Source: Polychytrium aggregatum (Eukaryota; Chytridiomycota; Chytridiomycetes; Polychytriales). From it: a stretch of DNA of 64,000 nucleotides. The stretch's first letter is position 1. Every line of letters begins with the position of its first letter. Below, piece by piece: positions 11,259-23,117 of the stretch. Below the pieces are notes generated by a model. The model was given only the letters and a program-made list of their open reading frames with translations, did no database searches and was not told the DNA's origin. The stretch is from assembly GCF_025602895.1 (NCBI RefSeq), contig NW_026516283.1, positions 62,001 to 126,000 on the forward strand, written 5' to 3'. Position numbers and translations under genes: made by a program.

Positions 11259-13097
11259 ATGCCCCCTGCGTTGGATTCGAAATCAAACTCCACGCTTACG
11301 TCTTCCACGCCGCCCACTGTTACCGATAACTATGAACACCTGAAGTCGATAACCATCCCAAGTCGCCCGGAACCCCTGACTCGCCTTCCCACCGCCAGCG
11401 ACTGCTCCGCCTCGACACCAACCACCCTCTCACCGCGCACCCCGGAACAAAGCCTTCTGTCCTATGATACCGATCGATCGCACCGCTCCCCAGACACATC
11501 CTCGGACTTTTTGACCCACACCCCTCCTCTCAGCCCCGCCAACACTCTCCCCAGGGCGTCTGCCCGTCAGGCCTCGATCAGCGGCAGCAGCGGCTCCTCC
11601 ATGTCTCGTGTGCCCAACGCAGCCGGCTTCGCGTCGGCCACTGTGCCTCGCCGTGCGCCGCTCGGCCAATCCCGGAAGAGCAGCTCTCAGTCCTTCCGCA
11701 AACGAACCCAGTCGAGCCCGGACATCTCCAGCAGCGGCGACATGGCCCAGCGGCTCCAGACGCTCGCTGCTGCCCATGCCAAGCTCCTTCCTGCCCGCCC
11801 CTCCGCTAATCCGCACGACTCCACCTCCAGCTGCGACACTGACGACGAGTCTGCCAAGCGCAAGACGCTCTACAAGACCGAGCTCTGCCGTTCGTGGGAA
11901 GAAAATGGCCACTGTCGCTACGGCGCAAAGTGCAAGTTTGCTCACACCGAGAAGGAGCTCCGCCGCGTCGAGCGTCATCCCAAGTACAAGACCGAGATGT
12001 GCAAGACCTTCTGGGAGAAAGGCACCTGTCCCTACGGCCGACGATGCTGCTTCATTCACACACAGGAGTTGCCGGAGAAACTGCCCGATGGCGACGTCTC
12101 CTATGTCATCCGCTCCCCCGACCAGAGGCCCGTTGGTCGCCCAATGGTTCCTCCACAGCAGATCGCCTCCCAACGCGCACCCAACCTGCACACTCGCCGC
12201 GAAAGCACAAAGAGCCTCCACGAAGACGACCACATCTCGTCCTTCCGCGCCGGACGTGAGCCCTTCCGCAAATACTCGCTCAGTGCCTCGACTGAAAGCC
12301 GCATTCTGGACTCGGTGGCCCGCGCGCACCAACTGCAGCAGGATCAGGCCGGCTTTTATCCGGCTCCTTCTCTGCCTGCGTCAACGACAGACGACTTTTA
12401 CGGAGTGCCGTCCCTGGTGACGCAGTCTCGCCCCCGCGTCGACACTATCTACCCGTCTTCCCAGCAGGCATCACCCCTGGCTCTCGTTCCGGTGCTGGAA
12501 GATGAGGCGACCGAACTCAGCCATCATCTCACTGGCTTCCGCCTGACCGAAACCGATGGCTATCTCCCCGCGTTCGGCAAGGACTCCTCTGGCTTTGGCT
12601 CGCTGGCGTTCCCGGCCGACTTGGATATGTCGTCGTACTCGGTCCCCGACTATACGCAGCCCCCGAACTCGGCTAACCCAGGTGGTCTCCGCCGATCTCG
12701 CTCCGTCAACCATCAGCCTCCTCAGACCCTGATGAGAGCCCACACCATCCATTCCGTCCAGCCAGTCCCGCCACCGCAGCCACCACAGTCGACCAGCTCG
12801 GCGCCTTCGACCCCGATCCTTCCTCCATTCTCTCGCGAGCGCACGCGCTCGGACGGCGGCCAGCTGAAGCAGCCCCTCATGAAGGCCTTTCCCAATCCGA
12901 CCCATCCTCTGTCTCCTCCCACCTATTCGTTCCTGAGCCCCACGTCACTGACGCCTACTGCTCCCTTCAGCGGCTACCACCCCGACGACTGGGCCTCGTC
13001 ACCATTCGCCCAGCTGGCACAGGGCCCCCCTCCTCCGCTCCCCAACCTACCGGCGGCATATGCGCAGAACCACGCGACCCTCTTCCATCGCAAATGA
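11259..13097 (+). CDS. Tandem CCCH zinc-finger protein, TTP/Tis11/Zfs1 type
   Basis: Single exon, 612 residues from the ATG at 11259. Two zinc fingers near residues 205-275 both have the C-x8-C-x5-C-x3-H spacing, each preceded by YKTE ([20 protein letters not shown] and [20 protein letters not shown]), with the family's 18-residue linker. These proteins bind AU-rich elements in mRNA 3' UTRs and promote deadenylation and decay. The flanks are Ser/Pro/Thr-rich and disordered, with many SP/TP sites suggesting phosphorylation control. An upstream non-ATG extension of five residues exists in frame but is not needed. The long pyrimidine-rich leader is a possible site of translational control. Binding mode is secure; targets are unknown. 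Confidence 0.95.
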   Translation: MPPALDSKSNSTLTSSTPPTVTDNYEHLKSITIPSRPEPLTRLPTASDCSASTPTTLSPRTPEQSLLSYDTDRSHRSPDTSSDFLTHTPPLSPANTLPRASARQASISGSSGSSMSRVPNAAGFASATVPRRAPLGQSRKSSSQSFRKRTQSSPDISSSGDMAQRLQTLAAAHAKLLPARPSANPHDSTSSCDTDDESAKRKTLYKTELCRSWEENGHCRYGAKCKFAHTEKELRRVERHPKYKTEMCKTFWEKGTCPYGRRCCFIHTQELPEKLPDGDVSYVIRSPDQRPVGRPMVPPQQIASQRAPNLHTRRESTKSLHEDDHISSFRAGREPFRKYSLSASTESRILDSVARAHQLQQDQAGFYPAPSLPASTTDDFYGVPSLVTQSRPRVDTIYPSSQQASPLALVPVLEDEATELSHHLTGFRLTETDGYLPAFGKDSSGFGSLAFPADLDMSSYSVPDYTQPPNSANPGGLRRSRSVNHQPPQTLMRAHTIHSVQPVPPPQPPQSTSSAPSTPILPPFSRERTRSDGGQLKQPLMKAFPNPTHPLSPPTYSFLSPTSLTPTAPFSGYHPDDWASSPFAQLAQGPPPPLPNLPAAYAQNHATLFHRK

Positions 13098-14931
13098 AAG
13101 CGCCTCCGTGGGTGGCTCCGGCTGTTGGGCTGTCCGTCTCCCTTCTTTCCTTGTTTGGTTTCCACATACAACTCCATACAAACCTCTGTCTTGTTTTTCT
13201 TTTGCTTTTGACACTTTGCACTATTTATTGACAACTCAGGGACATCCAAGTTTCACGCTCCCCTCCTCTCTCGCCTTTGTATTTTATTGAATCGGATCCG
13301 CAAGGCCAAGGACGCTGTTTGCGCTCGCCCCTGCCGTTTGCCATCCGCATTCACACTCTCACTTGCTGTTCTTTTTCTTCTTCCAAAGTTCCTGGTCTGT
13401 TGGATACCTCGGTGCTTCTTCTGGGCAGTATCATCGACCAGAAAGGATCTCCCGCTCCCTTCCCCCCACTCCACCTTCCTAGGCCCCTCCCCCTCCCTTG
13501 GTTTCTTTTCTTATACAAACTCAGTTTTGCACGACGGGGCCTTGATCTTGGATATTTATTTCCCCTCCCTTGCCTAATACCAAATCCTATTCTATTGTCC
13601 AACACGCCTTCGCCTCCTCTCCTCTTCGATTCCTCTCCGCATTCACCATTCCGCTTCCCCCTCCCTCCCCCTCACTCTTCATCTGCCCACTGGCCTATCA
13701 GCGGGGAAGGGAAGAGGCCAAAGATTGTGTCTGGCACAGCGCTTGCTCTCGATTCCTAGAGATCACCCAGCCTCCCATTGAGGCTTCGGCGGCTACTTTT
13801 TTTTTTTCTTTCCTCTGGTCTTTGAATACACACCCGTTGCAATGACCATCCCCGACAATGTCGTTTGTTTTGCGCCCACGATCCCTTACGCTGCGGCACA
13901 GGCCCATTCTCGCGGTTGTATCCTTGGAAAATATACGAATATATGTGGTATCTACATCCAATGCAGCCTCTCCCTGGACACGGTTTGGTCATGATGGGCG
14001 ATGGATGGGATGGGTATTCGGCGATCCGGAGAAAGTACTCAAAAACAGAGGATCCCGTCTCGTTTTGTACATATTGCTGTTTGCCATGCCCAAGCAGATT
14101 TTGAACGACAACCCATTGTGTTTTTTCCTGCCGCCCGCGGCTCAATCCGGTGCGGTTCGTGCCTGGCACTCCCGCAGCACCCAGTAGCATCAACAGACCA
14201 TATTCTCTGTGCTCAGGTAGCCTCCTAGCTTACGAGCTTTGATCGATTGCTTGGTCGAGCTGATGTCGGCCGCGCGAATCAGCCTGAGGTTGGCCAATCC
14301 AAGTTGCTCGGACTGACCGTCTCTTGCCGTGCAACAAAAGGAATTGCGATTGTGGCCCTGCCAGCCCGCCTGAAAGGCGTTCTGTTGTCGATTGCTGCTG
14401 GCCAGACGGCGACGACGACAACGGCCTGTCTGCTTCTTTGCTCGGTTGCCTTGTATCTCTGATACTCTTTTGTCATTTGGGCACTGTCAGGTGCAGGGTG
14501 CTTCTCTGGTACATTCCATTGATCTTCGGATTCAATCCCCACTGTCCTCACACCAGGTACATTTCCTCTCGCTCTCCCCAGCTGCATTTCCTTTCCGCCA
14601 CTCACTCGCTCCACTCACTCGCTCCACTCACTCGCTCCTCGCACATCTCTGCTCCAAACCCCGCCTTTGATCGACGCACCTGCCTCTCGCCTGTGTCTAT
14701 CCGATACACCACCGCTCCTGCTCTTCCATCCCCCCATCCCTTTCCAACCCGTCCTCGGCTCCGACGCTCGACCCTTGCACTCCCCAGTTCTTGCTCCTTC
14801 CCCTTGTGTATCGGCCATCGTCCCCCACTCTTCCACCAGCCCTGCCTTTCCCACGGCTCGTGCTCCTGTCTGCCCGACCTTTAGCACTTCGTTGCGAACC
14901 AGCGCTGTCGATCCTACCGACCAAGAAAGTC
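13098..14931. other. Intergenic: CCCH 3' UTR and kinase promoter/leader
   Basis: Strongly pyrimidine-rich over long stretches (13250-13700 and 14460-14930). A 13-base unit is repeated three times in tandem at about 14598-14636. Nothing recognisably coding. Confidence 0.6.
14598..14636. repeat. 13-base tandem triplicate in kinase leader
   Basis: Three perfect copies of CCACTCACTCGCT upstream of the Ypk1/Gad8-type gene. Confidence 0.88.
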
Positions 14932-17900
14932 ATGGACAAGGTAGGCCCCCCCCCCTCGTTGTCGATGCCCGATGCACAGGCATCCACAGGCCACTTGCAA
15001 ACCGGATTTCTGCATCCCTTGGACTCGACATTGTCGCAATCCACCATCGCCGTTCCCAAGCATTGCGTTTTGCCCACGCCCACCACCCCGTTTCTTGGAC
15101 TGCGTGGATTCCCATTCGCTGTCCCTTGCTAACTTTGCTCCTCACTTTCGCTGGCCGCATGCCCTTCCATCCATCGGTCCGGTCGTGGTCCACAAACCTG
15201 CGTCGCTCTCTACGCCCTCGGGACTAACAGCAGTCAGCCACCCTCTCCAAGGCCTCTGAGCCCCCTGCCCCATCCAACATCGCCAATCGTCCCGGGACGC
15301 CGGGTTCAGCCGAGGCCAACGGCCCTGGGCAAGGCATGCTCCTCATTCGCATCGTCGAAGCAAAGAATCTGCCTGGCTGCTCGTTCTCGGATAAAGATCC
15401 CGCCAAGCTTCCATATTGTGTCATCGAAGTCGACAAGAACGACCTCGTCGTGCCCGCCAAGGAAGCCCTCAACGGCATTGTCACCTGGCAGTACCGCTCA
15501 CACTTGTATGTTGCTGCTGCTGTTTGTTACCTTGAGTACCAGGGCATGAGGGATGTCCGCTGGAAGCGTTGATATCTCTTTCGGCAAGCGCTTGTGACCT
15601 AGAGCCTCCTGTTGGGCATCGATTTGTCGAGCCGACGCACATCCACGGCCGGGCTTTGATTATATCAAAATAGTGCCATCGGGTCGATCTTACCTCATTC
15701 GATATTCATCTTATTTCCTTACAGCGATGTCAGTCGCCAATGCGATATCACTCTTTCGGTCTACCACAAGACTGCCGCTGGAGACAAGATGCTTGGCAGC
15801 GTCGTCGTGAACCACAACTTCACAGACCAGGTAGGCAGTCTCCCCCCCCCCAAGGAATGGACAGTCCTTGGTCTCTCGGCGCCACGAGCAATTGAGTGAC
15901 ATTTGTCTAAATTATCCCTGGTGTCGTGACTCTGCTCGCACCCATAATCCCCGGTCGTCTGGCATATTGAATCGAACGCCGACCAACATTCAAATGACTT
16001 TGTCTAGAACCTGAACGATGGGTGGTATGCTCTGACCTCGCAAGACGATGGCAAGCCTGCTGGCGAGCTCCACCTTCAACTTGTTTTCAAACGCGCGGCG
16101 GTATGTTAGGCCGTCTGGCTGATATCGATGTGGGTGCAGGTTGCATATTGCGCGGCTTAGGCCCGAGTATTTTGGGGCTACAGATCCGGACTGTGGCTAC
16201 AGTTTCTGTTCGAGCACCCATGTATCATAAACAGAGGAACCAAGTGCTTGTTCTGCCCTCATCACAAAGGGGCACACCCAGCCGGTTGTGTGATGCCGGG
16301 TCCCTTCTTCCAGTACAGCTCACTGCCAGCAACGGCTTCTCTCGTCTGGATAATTACAGAAAAAGCCAATGTCGATCGAGGATTTTGATCTTCTCAAAGT
16401 CATTGGCAAGGGAAGCTTTGGCAAGGTCAGTGGAGGTGCAGCCATCGGTTTGCTGCGGATGAGAAAACGGCGTCTCAGCTGTTGGCATATTCGCGCTCGG
16501 TTCGATAACAGCACTTGCGGCAACTCTTGCCATGCATATATGCGACATCGATGAATAGGTCATGCAGGTTCGCAAGAAAGACACAAACCGCATCTATGCC
16601 ATGAAGATCATCAAGAAGAGCCATATTGTTGAGCGATCGGAGGTCTCCCACACCCTGGCCGAACGCATGGTCCTAGCCCGGATCAACCACCCATTTGTCG
16701 TTCCCCTCAAGTTCAGCTTCCAGAGCCCAGAGAAACTGTACCTGGTGCTGGCCTTTGTGAACGGTGGAGAGCTCTTTCATCATCTCCAGAACGAGGGTCG
16801 GTTTGCCGAGGAGCGGGCCAAGTTCTACACGGCCGAGCTCCTGACCGCTCTCGAGTGTCTGCACAACTACGATATCATTTATCGGTGAGCACCTCCGGAC
16901 GCTGAAGCGTGGGGGTGTTTTGGCGACATTCGCCAGGCATTTTTGTCGAGGTCGTGCCGGCAGTGATCCGAAAGCGACCAAATCCTGCCACAAGATGCTG
17001 CCGAAGCTGCACTGTGCAGTGACAATCAGAGCGATGGACACAATCGCATCATGTGTCTCAGTATACGACACCGAGAGCGCCGTGTGCTGAGAGTGGACGT
17101 CGAAGGGTACACAGCCAGCTGGCTCGCCACTCGATTGCCTGACTGGTTGATTCCCTGTGTTTGTTGCGGGTACTCCCAGTGACCTCAAGCCCGAGAACAT
17201 CCTGCTCGACTACACCGGCCACATCGCCCTCTGCGACTTTGGTCTGTGCAAACTCAATATGAAAGACGGCAACAAGACCAACACCTTCTGCGGTACGCCC
17301 GAGTATCTGGCCCCCGAGCTGCTCATCAACAAGGGCTACACCAAGGTCGTCGACTGGTGGACCCTGGGAATCCTGCTGTACGAGATGCTGGTGGGCCTGC
17401 CGCCCTTTTACGACGAAAATGTCAACGAAATGTATCGCAAGATCCTGTCAGACGAGCTCAAGTTTCCGGACGATATGAGCTCGCAGGCCAAGGACATACT
17501 GCGACAGGCAAGTCGGCCGCATCAAACAGACTCGGGTTGGCGCACAGCGAGCAAGCAGCTCGACCGGTCGTCAGGGTTCGTTGCAGTCATTGACTCTTGG
17601 CTATTGATGAATCTCTCAGCTTCTGAATCGGGATCCGGCAGAGCGTCTGGGCCGCAACGGACCTGAAGAAATCAAGCAACATCCCTTCTTTGCCAACATC
17701 AACTGGCAGAAGCTATATCTGCGCAAGTACACTCCGCCGTTCCGACCCAATGTGGTATGTGGTTGTCTGGAGGAGGGGACGAGGGGGATGGGAGATGTGG
17801 GGAGGAAGAATGACAGAAGCGGCTGCCGCCGAGGAATTGGTAGACTTTTCTGGCGGCTCGGAAGTCTGGCGATGTTGTTGGACTCGACGATGCCAGGCCG

Positions 17901-18257
17901 GCGCCTTGGGTCAATCACATTGTCCCGGCCGAGCCTATCGATCTGCTCTCGAGCGCAAAGGCGGGCTTCAAGAGAGTAGTTCAATTCCTGATTGCACATT
18001 CACGTCCATCCGCTCAGGCCTCGGCCACCGACACCTCCAACTTTGATACCGAATTCACCTCAGAAATTCCCATGGATTCTGTCAGCGAGGGCTCGGCGCT
18101 GTCCCAGTCGGTCCAGCAGCAGTTCCAGGGATTCACCTACCAAGCGACTCAGGAGCATCTGGCAGGAAGCTTGCAGGCCACAGGCTCACTTATTGCACCC
18201 TCCCGGCTCGGCGGCGCTCTCCCCAGCAATCGCCCGACCCAGCCGCTGAGAAAGTGA
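14932..18257 (+). CDS. C2-domain AGC protein kinase, Ypk1/Gad8 type
   Basis: TORC2/PDK1-dependent Ser/Thr kinase that controls plasma-membrane and stress responses in fungi. Nine exons: 14932-14940, 15231-15505, 15725-15830, 16008-16100, 16360-16425, 16559-16884, 17180-17507, 17620-17754, 18018-18257; 525 residues with all phases closed. The first exon codes only three residues (MDK). Residues about 37-160 form a C2-like domain (MLLIRIVEAKNLPG..). The kinase domain starts FDLLKVIGKGSFGK, then VMQVRKKDTNRIYAMKIIKK, HTLAERMVLARINHPFVVPL, DLKPENILLDYTGHIALCDF and the activation loop KTNTFCGTPEYLAPE. The tail has PMDS (turn-motif region) and FQGFTY, a hydrophobic motif FxxF[ST]Y. Intron 7 begins with GC rather than GT. 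The wording of the kinase domain is closer to Ypk1/Gad8 than to Sch9. Confidence 0.95.
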
Positions 18258-19136
18258 GATTCCCACAGCATGTCGTCGGTAGAAAGCACACCCGCTCTCT
18301 GTGCCCCACCTTCTGGGTTGCCCCACAGAGCGATTGTTGCAGGCCCGTCTGGCTCGGCGCCCTGGTGCTGCCACAACTGGAGAGTAAATACACTGTGTGC
18401 CTGCATGTATATTCCAAGCCTCTCGGAGTGCAGCCTTATGGCAAAGGATACCGAGATTGTCTGCTTCTTGGCATCTGATGGCGGTTGGCTTTCCTGACGA
18501 GAAAGGCGATAGAGCGCACGGCTTCGGTGGCGCCTGCATCATGGTCGATACGAGTGACCAAAAATGCATCGCATCTGCTTTCTGGATGCAATCAGCGCGG
18601 TCGTTCTCGGCCCGTCCGGGTCGAGCGGACGCTGTGGTGATGGAAAGAACCGGGAGCCGCATGGGGGGACGGATGCTGACCGAGATTGGCTCGCACTTGG
18701 GTCGTCTGACCGCATTGCTCGCCTCGCACCGGCGCCGAAGGCCATGGCCCTCAGGAGAATGGCAGCATCCTGGCCTCAATCGCTCGGGAGGTTAACCTTC
18801 GTCAACCCCACCGCCAGCCTCTGCAACTCCCGCTGCCAGTTGCCTGCTCGCAGGTGTCGCCCTCGCGCAAGTTACAGCTATTGTGGTTTGTTTTTCGCTG
18901 ACCTGAAGACGTCCGGCTTGCAGCTTCCATTTGCCACGGCCTCATAGGCAGCCCCGACCACTTTTCCGACGCCGGGCATCCCAACCAGCCCTCTCATCCA
19001 GAGCCCACGTTTCGTTTCCACCGGACGACGCCGAGCGCACCGCATCCCTGCACGCTTTCTGCGACAAGCACCAGGTTTCAGCATCAGAGCACCAGAGCAC
19101 CAAGGCACCAGACTCCCCAGGCTTGGAAAACTTGCA
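18258..19136. other. Intergenic, tandem genes on + strand
   Basis: Kinase 3' flank and promoter of the next gene. I see no gene or clear element here. Confidence 0.55.
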
Positions 19137-20364
19137 ATGGACGGCTCGCCCCCACTCTACACCCGCAGCGAAAGCTCGTTCCAGGGCAGCCCGTTCGTCC
19201 GGTCGCCAATCTCAAGCTCGCCCAAGATGCTCAACCTCCCTGCGCTTTCCAAGATTTGCATGTCCAAGACCCACCAGACACCCGTCCTCACGCTGCCGCG
19301 TGTCCGATGCACGCTCTTCTCGAACCCCGTCATGTCCATGGCGGCGTCGGTCCCGGCCATGACCTGCTCGTATGGCTCGCCGCTTTCCCACTCGCTGGTG
19401 CGGGACCCCTTCCTGACGGGCTCGCCGCTGCTTCCTATCCAGGACTCGGTGTACTCGTCATGCCAGCAGCGCCCCTACGACCAGAGTGTCGTTGCCGAAG
19501 GCAGGCTGGAGTTCTGGCAATACTCTGTCGACCTCGACACGAACCTGGTACGCAGCTGAATCCGCTTTCTGGCTTCCATGACGTGCCCGCGACAGCGTCG
19601 TCCTGCTCATCTCCCTCCGTTTTCGCCGTCTCCGTGGCGACTCTGACTGATTCTGACCTCTGACTTCTGGCTTCTGGCTTCTGTTTCGCGTTGACATGGC
19701 GGCCCGTGGATAGATCATCATGGCCATCGAGGGCTTTTACTCGGGCCTGCGTCATCCGCTTCTGGCAACCGACCAAGCTTGGCGGCTCTGGGACCGCAGT
19801 TGCTTGATTGTACTGCTGCCACTGGACGAGTTCTATGTGGTTGAATTCCTGCCGGCACCGGTGGCGTCGCTGTGCTATACGCTCGACGACTGCCTCGGCC
19901 AGGCCATGAACTACCAGGTGATCCACTCAAGCCAACTTCAGCAAAAGTTCGAGTGCGGCTACAGCTCGGCACTGGAGTATCTGTGCATGCCCCAGAGCAA
20001 GGCTGAGTGGCTCGACAGCGTCCAGCTGCCTGAGGCAGAGCTGCCGTCCGACGATACCTACGAAATCCTGGATCCGATCCTGCTCGACGTCGATCAGGAT
20101 GACTACGACATGGGGCTCGATGCCTCTGCCGAGCTGGCGTACCTCCACCGCGACGACTGTCGATACGATTTCCTCGCACTGCCGTCGTCCTATGAACCCC
20201 TGGACATTATCCCCCGTCTGACCGAGCTCTCGGACCAAGGCGATGATGAGATGATTGTGCTCGGCTTTGACAACGGCGATGGATTTGCCTTGACGACACC
20301 AAACGAATCTAAAGAAACCGACGCACCGCGGTTGATGCCTGGTGTGAAACTCAAGACGGAGTAG
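19137..20364 (+). CDS. Unknown protein, two exons
   Basis: Exons 19137-19547 and 19714-20364 join in phase 0 (GT..AG) to 353 residues. I do not recognise a family. The N-terminal third is Ser/Pro-rich (SSFQGSPFVRSPISSSP) with several SP sites. The middle looks folded, for example LEFWQYSVDLDTNLIIMAIE across the splice junction and LWDRSCLIVLLPLDEFYVVE. The C-terminal third is acidic (LDPILLDVDQDDYDMGLDAS). No signal peptide, membrane span or zinc ligands are evident. The clean splice and continuity of hydrophobic pattern across it support a real gene. Confidence 0.75.
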
Positions 20365-21137
20365 TGCCCAACCTCGCCGATCTTGCAGCGCGTACCGCTG
20401 GGTGAAAATCCTCTCTCTCTCTCTCTCATGGAAATGAACTTGATGCTTTGCATGAACAGGTGGGAAGATGTCGTGCTGGTGCCTCTCAGGAGCCGGAAGA
20501 ACGAGGCACGGTCAGGGAATCTGGTGTCATGGCGGCGACGAAACACATACGAGGTCTACAAACTATGGAAGGAAGAACAGGCGATATTTGTATTTGGAAC
20601 ATTGAACGCAGTAAATCGAGACATTCACAGAGCACCACAGCTCACCCGAGCAAAGAAAGGCTGTGCTCGAGGCTCCTGGCTTGCTGCTGGGCGGGGTGTC
20701 AATATCGTGTGTCATCAAAAATGGACAATCCATCCCCGCTGCCTCGCCGCCAGTTGTCGGCAGCACGTCCTATCAGCTCGCTCGCGCCTGACCTGGCAGC
20801 GAACGATCTCACGGGCATGAATGCATCGGATGCGAGTGCATCTGCAAAGAGTCTCGGTCTTGCATCGGCGCAGCCCGCTCCCGCCAGCCAACCCAGGACG
20901 GATGGGCCGGCATGAGCTGCCCACGTGACGCGCCTGTTTCGCTTTTTCTTTTTCCTCCCTTTCCAGATCCGGATCGAGCCCGTGCTTCCTTTCTCGCCTC
21001 GATCGACTGCCGTCGCCAGCGACCGAGCCTGTGCCGACACCGCACTCTCTCTCGCCACATCTGCATCTGCATCCGGATCTGCGTTTGCATCACCTGCAGC
21101 CAACTCGACTCTCCACCAAGCACAGCGCCGCACCGCC
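20365..21137. other. Intergenic, tandem genes on + strand
   Basis: 3' flank of the unknown gene, with a CT run at about 20411-20427, then the promoter and short leader of the mL67 gene. No coding signal recognised. Confidence 0.55.
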
Positions 21138-22178
21138 ATGGCCAGCCGAAAGCCCGTCCCGAACCTGTACATGTTCCGCAACATGATCACCTCCAAAGTG
21201 CTGGTGAGCCCAAAGTTCCAGTTGGAAGTAGGTATCAAGCCGATCTGGCGCATTTGAATCATAAGTCGCTCGTAGAGAGGAAGGGAGAGAGGAGGGTATA
21301 TATGCCGATGAGAGAGTGGATTCAGCTCGTTCCGGCTTGAATTGCGTGATTCCGATCGGGGAATCGCCCAGCACCAGCAGCCGGCAATGGGACCTTCTCC
21401 ATCACCCCGAGCCCCTCGACGCTGAGCGACCCGCCATCCGGATGACATATTTTACCACTCGGCATATATGAAATCGACTCGTCATTGTGGATGAAAACGA
21501 GTGGCAGCCGAGCGGCGATGTTGGGATGCACCGGTTTGGCACGTCGAGGCACTCGCAAATGTTACTAACCCCGTCTGTCTGTCGGGCGACTCATGATTCG
21601 AACTCTGATACCTTGACTACTGCGACGAACAGCCGACGCTCCTCCGACAAATCGGCGAGCACCGCCCATCGGCAAAGATCCGGGCCGATCACTGGGTCCC
21701 GTTTGCGGTACTGACAGGCCTGCGAGCGCACACGTCCGCCGAGTTCCTGGCGGATCGTATCGTCGCCGATAGTCTCTTCAAGAATCCGTTGTCGAAACCG
21801 ACTCTGCCGCTCCGGGGATCGGAACAGTACCAGCCCTGGACGATCCCAGAGGCCGTCCGCCAGCGAACCATCGAGCTGTGCAAGTTGCTGAACTCGGAGG
21901 AATTCCAGTCCCAGGAAAACTTGAGCGATGCCTTGACCGAGACGGACGAGAGCGCACAAGAGTTCCCCCGGTCGCTTGAGCTGCACTGGGAGCGCGACGA
22001 GTACCAGCACGTCGTCAGCGATGCGGACGTGGAGCAGGACCAGGACCAAGTGCTGATGTGGCCCATGTTCGTGGACCACAGAAAGCTGAAGCTCTTGCGG
22101 AACCGATATCCGGTTGTCGATGGACTAGATCTGAAGGGCTTCCGTCTGATGCCGACCAAGCAGGAGGCCGAGCTCTAG
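21138..22178 (+). CDS. MHR1: Mitochondrial large-subunit protein mL67 / Mhr1 homolog
   Basis: Exons 21138-21227 and 21633-22178 (phase 0) give 211 residues. The N terminus NLYMFRNMITSKVLVSPKFQ matches the opening pattern of yeast Mhr1 (a VYIFRN..GQVLYS block), and the next exon PTLLRQIGEHRPSAKIRADH followed by W matches its P-S-L-R-R-D-x-W region. In yeast this protein is a mitoribosome component and is also linked to mitochondrial DNA recombination. Here the C-terminal half is acidic and differs from yeast, so ribosomal membership is the safer inference. The intron (405 bases) is long for this window. The donor at 21228 was preferred over a GTGAGC at 21204 because it keeps the conserved LVSPKFQ segment. 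Confidence 0.75.
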
Positions 22179-23117
22179 ACTGCTATATGCTCGGTAAGCC
22201 TGAACATCCTGTCGACTCGGGTGCAGAGCGCGGAAACACAGCAGCCTGCTGCGTTGATGCATCGATTTCGGCTGGGTCTGTTGCCGCTCCATGGCAATGT
22301 GGAACCAGAGCAGGCACTTTGGCGTCGATGCTTTATCGATTGCGATTAGTCTCTGCGGCGACTCGCTGACACAACTTGCAAACGCACCGCTCCTTCCGCC
22401 TCCGACTTTTCAGCTACGCTATGCGACAATGGGCTGCATCGCATTGACCACGGAGTGTGTATCGATCTGGTTGACTGGCGATGCAGAGTGGCCCTCTGGC
22501 AGATCAACAACACGATGCTCCATTTCTCACGATGATCTGGCCTGCTACATCGATTGTGGATCCCCTCGATGGCTAAGATAACTTGGCTCGCTGTCACGGT
22601 TGGTTTCTGGACGACTGTGGGAACGGCGATTGCTTTTGAGGCTGGGGGCGTTTACTATTGAGGCCAGAGCGGATCCGGAGCCAAGTATGTTCTCTGGCTT
22701 CTGAGGCACCGGACAAGCCGACGACAATTACAGAGACTTGCGACAAACTTGGACCGGAAGCCAGAAGAAAAGGAGGGGGGGAGATAAGGTACACAGTACG
22801 AGGGCGAAACGAAGGGATTCCAGGGGCAGACAGCCCGTATCTGAAAGCCAGCATATATAACATTCACACGGACAGAAACACCACAGAGCCAAACAGGCGA
22901 AAGGGGGGGGAGGAGGTAATTCAAAGACAATCGATTGACTGGTTCACCGTATAAGGGGGGGGGCGGTAGGGACAGAGTCTATCATATATTCTGTTTAGCC
23001 ATCAGGCGGTGGAGAGAAAAAGGTGGGCAGGTCACGGCAGAATAATAAAAGAACGGGTCAAACTGAAAGCAAGGGAAAGGCAGCAATCGAGGGTGGCAGG
23101 GTTTGCACTCTAAGCAC
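22179..23117. other. Intergenic, convergent mL67 / tyrosinase
   Basis: 3' flanks of two converging genes. Contains three short G runs (near 22774, 22903 and 22956) and AT-richer stretches; no gene recognised. Confidence 0.6.
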
